Assembly: GCF_003461245.1 (NCBI RefSeq)
Contig: NZ_QTWS01000006.1
Location: forward strand, 83,266-147,265
DNA: 64,000 nucleotides
Direction: 5' to 3'
DNA from: Blautia sp. AF19-10LB
GTDB lineage: Bacteria; Bacillota; Clostridia; Lachnospirales; Lachnospiraceae
Part shown: positions 61,837 through 64,000 of the stretch, in pieces
Layout of the letters: each line of letters opens with the position of its first letter
Position numbering within the stretch: the first letter of the stretch is position 1
Notes under the pieces: model-generated
What the model was told of the DNA's origin: nothing
What the model saw: the letters and a program-made list of their open reading frames with translations, nothing else
Database searches by the model: none
Made by a program: the position numbers and the translations under genes

Positions 61837-63204
61837 TCAGTCTATCAGAGTTCTGAGTTTTTTATTTTCACTTACAGCTCCCTGATACATATGATAGAGA
61901 TAAAAATTCTTTTCGCTTCTTGCCGCATCTGCAACACTCTCCATGAGAAATCCCATGCGGTCATCCACCTCTAAATACTGGATCACAAAACGATCAAAGT
62001 CATCGCCGTCCCGCAGCATTGCATATCCACATTCCAGAAGAATCTGATCCAGTCTTTCTCTGGTCATCACTCTTTCTTTGTTTTCAAGAGATTCCTGTCC
62101 CATAAACAGAAGGTAACAGATAAGTGTCGTCCTGTCCAGATCCGTCACTCCTTTGATATAACTGCGGACCGATTTCTCTCCGGAACGATTCTTCTGATAA
62201 GTTTGTCTCTTGCTTTCTTCCCTTGCATACTGACTGTCTTTCAGACATTCCTGTTCTTCTATCTCCTGCACTTTTCTTTGGATTACTTCTTCATCTGACA
62301 ATTCATCCCATCCATCCTCATATGACCGGATCGCATGGGCAAGAAATTCGATTTCTTTCTCTGACATTCTACTGAGGCTTCCCTGATAACCATCCATCAG
62401 AATTTCCATCCAGTCTGTAGAAACATACTCAAAATAAAAATAATTAAATGCATCATAAATATTTCCAAAAGAAATCGCACAGTCCAGAAGCGCTTCACGA
62501 ATTTCCTGGTCATCTTTAAACTTCTTTCGAAGAAGCTCTACGCACTTCAGTACATTCAGTTCTGCAAGTGTCTGTTCCTGACCAAAACCACTCTTTCTTG
62601 CTGCCAGGTATGCTTCTGTTTTCTCTTCGATATAATAGCACAGATATTTGCAGAAATAATATCTGGCTTTCTCACGGACCACACAGAAATCTTCCCGGTT
62701 GTCCTCCATAAATTTCAGAAAATCTTCTTCGGTAGTACTTTTTTCGATCTGTCTGCGAAACTTTCTTGTAACTTTCTGAGTCTGAAGTTCCTCTTCTGTG
62801 ATGTCAGAATTCTGGCGGACATATTCCCGAAGTTCCCGATATGTTACGGTCGAACTGTTAAACCACATATCGGTTCTGTCATCATTCATTTCCCGGCAGA
62901 TCCTTTCCAGATTCAGCCACTCTTCGTAAGAAAATCCCTTCAGGAAAGCATAGATCAGCGTTGCCTCCACCTGATTACGGGCATACAGCTGTTCACACCC
63001 GTTCTCTTTTAACTTGCTGTCCAGCTCATCCAGTGTCATATGTGAAACAAAGCCTATTGCAATAAGACGATACCTCAGTGGAATTTTTTTCGCTTTTTTC
63101 ACATCTGGCTTCATGCATTCCTCCAGAAGCTGTGCCATATCTTTCCTTCTGAAATCCTGTATCATCTTTTCAAATATCGACGCCATGTCTGATTTCCCTT
63201 TCAT
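61837..63204 (-). CDS. Protein of unknown function, third in the kinase operon counting from its end
   Basis: 455 residues, almost entirely helical and charged. Recognisable segments: IPLRYRLIAIGFVSHMTLDELDSKLKENGCEQLYARNQVEATLIYAFLKGFSYEEWLNLERI and DLDRTTLICYLLFMGQESLENKERVMTRERLDQILLECGYAMLRDGDDFDRFVIQYLEVDDRMGFLMESV. No transmembrane segment or catalytic motif is visible. The start may also be 63186. It overlaps the 188-residue gene by 17-35 bases, so the two are translationally coupled. It may be a substrate or partner of the kinase. Confidence 0.8.
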   Translation of the reverse strand: MKGKSDMASIFEKMIQDFRRKDMAQLLEECMKPDVKKAKKIPLRYRLIAIGFVSHMTLDELDSKLKENGCEQLYARNQVEATLIYAFLKGFSYEEWLNLERICREMNDDRTDMWFNSSTVTYRELREYVRQNSDITEEELQTQKVTRKFRRQIEKSTTEEDFLKFMEDNREDFCVVREKARYYFCKYLCYYIEEKTEAYLAARKSGFGQEQTLAELNVLKCVELLRKKFKDDQEIREALLDCAISFGNIYDAFNYFYFEYVSTDWMEILMDGYQGSLSRMSEKEIEFLAHAIRSYEDGWDELSDEEVIQRKVQEIEEQECLKDSQYAREESKRQTYQKNRSGEKSVRSYIKGVTDLDRTTLICYLLFMGQESLENKERVMTRERLDQILLECGYAMLRDGDDFDRFVIQYLEVDDRMGFLMESVADAARSEKNFYLYHMYQGAVSENKKLRTLID

Positions 63205-63736
63205 ACTCCTGGTACTCCTGGCGAACCTGATTCTGTATACAGTCCGGCACCTTTCCTCTGCTCAATGCCTCAAAAATCTCTCTGTCATTCATGACGATGC
63301 GATTCATCTCTCCTGTTCTACGTATCAGTTCCGTTTCCCATCCATTTCTGAGTATGACCTTTCCTTTTAGTTGGACCGGGTTCATGGAATACTGTATATC
63401 ATGCGTGAGTCTTTCATTACGTTTTGCCGCATACCAGCACATCAGTTTTTTGGCCTGTGCTTCGTTCTCCCATAGATTTGTCTGCACAAGTATAAGCTGG
63501 CTGCTGCCCGGTATTATTTTTACTCTGTATTCTATAATGTCTTTTTTCTCTGATGCTTTCCGGTGATTGACCCGGAAAAGTATTTCGTCCTTTTTTTCAT
63601 CCATAAATACCTTCCCTGCTCCGGCATTTTGCAGACAGTCTGAAACTTTCTGAAGCCAGTCTGCTGTCTCTTTCTGATTTTTCTGACCCGCTGCTGAAAA
63701 ACAGTATCTTAATAATCCAATATCTCCATTTTCCAT
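63170..63736 (-). CDS. Protein of unknown function, first gene of the kinase operon
   Basis: 188 residues, alpha/beta. Around 45-100 it shows alternating strands (KVFMDEKKDEILFRVNHRK...IIEYRVKIIPGSSQLILVQTNL), then helices. No signal peptide and no known motif. Ends with the start of the 455-residue gene inside it. A promoter lies at 63758-63785. Confidence 0.8.
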   Translation of the reverse strand: MENGDIGLLRYCFSAAGQKNQKETADWLQKVSDCLQNAGAGKVFMDEKKDEILFRVNHRKASEKKDIIEYRVKIIPGSSQLILVQTNLWENEAQAKKLMCWYAAKRNERLTHDIQYSMNPVQLKGKVILRNGWETELIRRTGEMNRIVMNDREIFEALSRGKVPDCIQNQVRQEYQEYEREIRHGVDI

Positions 63737-63757
63737 AATACACGCCCCTTTATTCTA

Positions 63758-63785
63758 ATTATAATATTACACTATAATTTTACAA
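63758..63785 (-). promoter_or_regulatory. Promoter of the kinase operon
   Basis: On the minus strand TTGTAA (63785-63780), a 16-base spacer and TATAAT (63763-63758); AGGGG precedes the start at 63736. Confidence 0.7.
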
Positions 63786-63840
63786 TAAAAGATTTGCATT
63801 TTTGTTTTTTTTATGGTATTTCAGACTGCCGCCTGATATT

Positions 63841-63948
63841 ATTCGATACGAATGGACAGCATTTTTGCCTTTCCGCCATCAGCAAGTTCCGTATCTGCGG
63901 AATATGTTGTCGCTGTAATGATATCACCATTTTTCTTTGTGAATTAAA
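63841..63948 (-). pseudogene. C-terminal remnant of an interrupted gene
   Basis: The minus strand reads about 34 codons (FTKKNGDIITATTYSAD...) ending in TAA at 63841. The codon just before it is TAA in the same frame, and there is no start codon except one late ATG. It looks like the 3' end of a gene cut at about 63945 by the sequence that continues to the window edge. Confidence 0.55.
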
Positions 63949-63959
63949 AACTCTATCCT

Positions 63960-64000
63960 CACATGACTGAAGTCACGTGCTTCCGGACGCTTTAGGCGTC
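63960..64000. repeat. Two adjacent hairpins at the right edge, possible mobile-element end
   Basis: CAC-A-TGAC-TGAA-GTCA-C-GTG (63960-63979, one mismatch) and GACGC-TTTAG-GCGTC (63986-64000). Paired short palindromes are usual at ends of IS200/IS605-type elements. The window ends here, so the call is tentative. Confidence 0.4.

Noticed and set aside
1-64000. tRNA, rRNA or CRISPR array
   Set aside because: No cloverleaf-type GTTCGANTC arms with CCA ends, rRNA segments or regularly spaced repeats were noticed on reading; a covariance search would be needed to exclude small RNAs.

Overview
The window is a chromosomal segment of a low-to-mid GC, Gram-positive anaerobe. It most resembles a gut Lachnospiraceae member (Blautia/Dorea/Ruminococcus type). 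Support: two anaerobic class III ribonucleotide reductases, an [FeFe]-hydrogenase maturase (HydF), many lipobox substrate-binding proteins, LCP and BY-kinase envelope proteins, XylFII/LytS/YesN-like sugar sensing, and strong AGGAGG ribosome binding sites. No rRNA, tRNA, CRISPR array or intact transposase was seen.

Layout. 1-5.6 kb: tail of an XRE regulator, an orphan eutJ, nrdD, asnA and a CBS-pair protein. 5.7-9.8 kb: an AbgB-like M20 peptidase and a polar amino-acid ABC transporter. 10-13.4 kb: hydF, dapF, a two-gene operon of small proteins with a palindromic promoter, and an orphan MNT nucleotidyltransferase. 13.5-24.1 kb: a hydroaromatic (quinate/shikimate) island with two AroE/YdiB-type dehydrogenases, an Old-Yellow-Enzyme-type enoate reductase, a LysR regulator, a YdiN-like MFS carrier, type I dehydroquinase and a TRAP transporter. 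24.2-33.5 kb: a monosaccharide ABC importer (ChvE/GguAB type) with a dedicated four-gene sensing operon. 33.7-37.7 kb: a chorismate mutase-shikimate kinase fusion and a MacB/FtsX-type ABC exporter. 37.9-41.6 kb: a secreted protein of unknown function and a capsule-type regulatory set (LCP, Ser/Lys-rich membrane protein, BY-kinase, Wzz-like). 41.7-45.8 kb: azlCD, an ACT protein and an NrdD fused to a glutaredoxin-like domain, with NrdR-like boxes. 45.9-57.1 kb: housekeeping genes (hflX, TPR lipoprotein, glmM, nucleotidyltransferase, prfA, prmC, yqhQ, rpmE, rho, small multidrug exporter, hisC). 57.2-59.7 kb: AraC regulator, a decayed malic enzyme and its FadR-type neighbour. 59.8-64 kb: a four-gene operon with a eukaryotic-like Ser/Thr kinase and two unrecognised proteins, then a gene remnant and two adjacent hairpins at the right edge.

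How they work together. The most notable system is the 13.5-24.1 kb island. It combines uptake (MFS and TRAP), dehydratase, two dehydrogenases and a flavin/Fe-S ene-reductase under a LysR regulator. I infer an anaerobic route in which quinate or shikimate is oxidised to 3-dehydroshikimate, whose activated double bond is reduced by the flavoenzyme as an electron sink. This is supported by gene content and intact catalytic residues, not by experiment. Secondary points of interest are the NrdD-glutaredoxin fusion, the orphan EutJ, the chorismate mutase domain with altered active-site positions, a dispersed palindromic repeat family (three copies), and the unknown kinase operon. Regulatory sites were found by eye and no searches were run.
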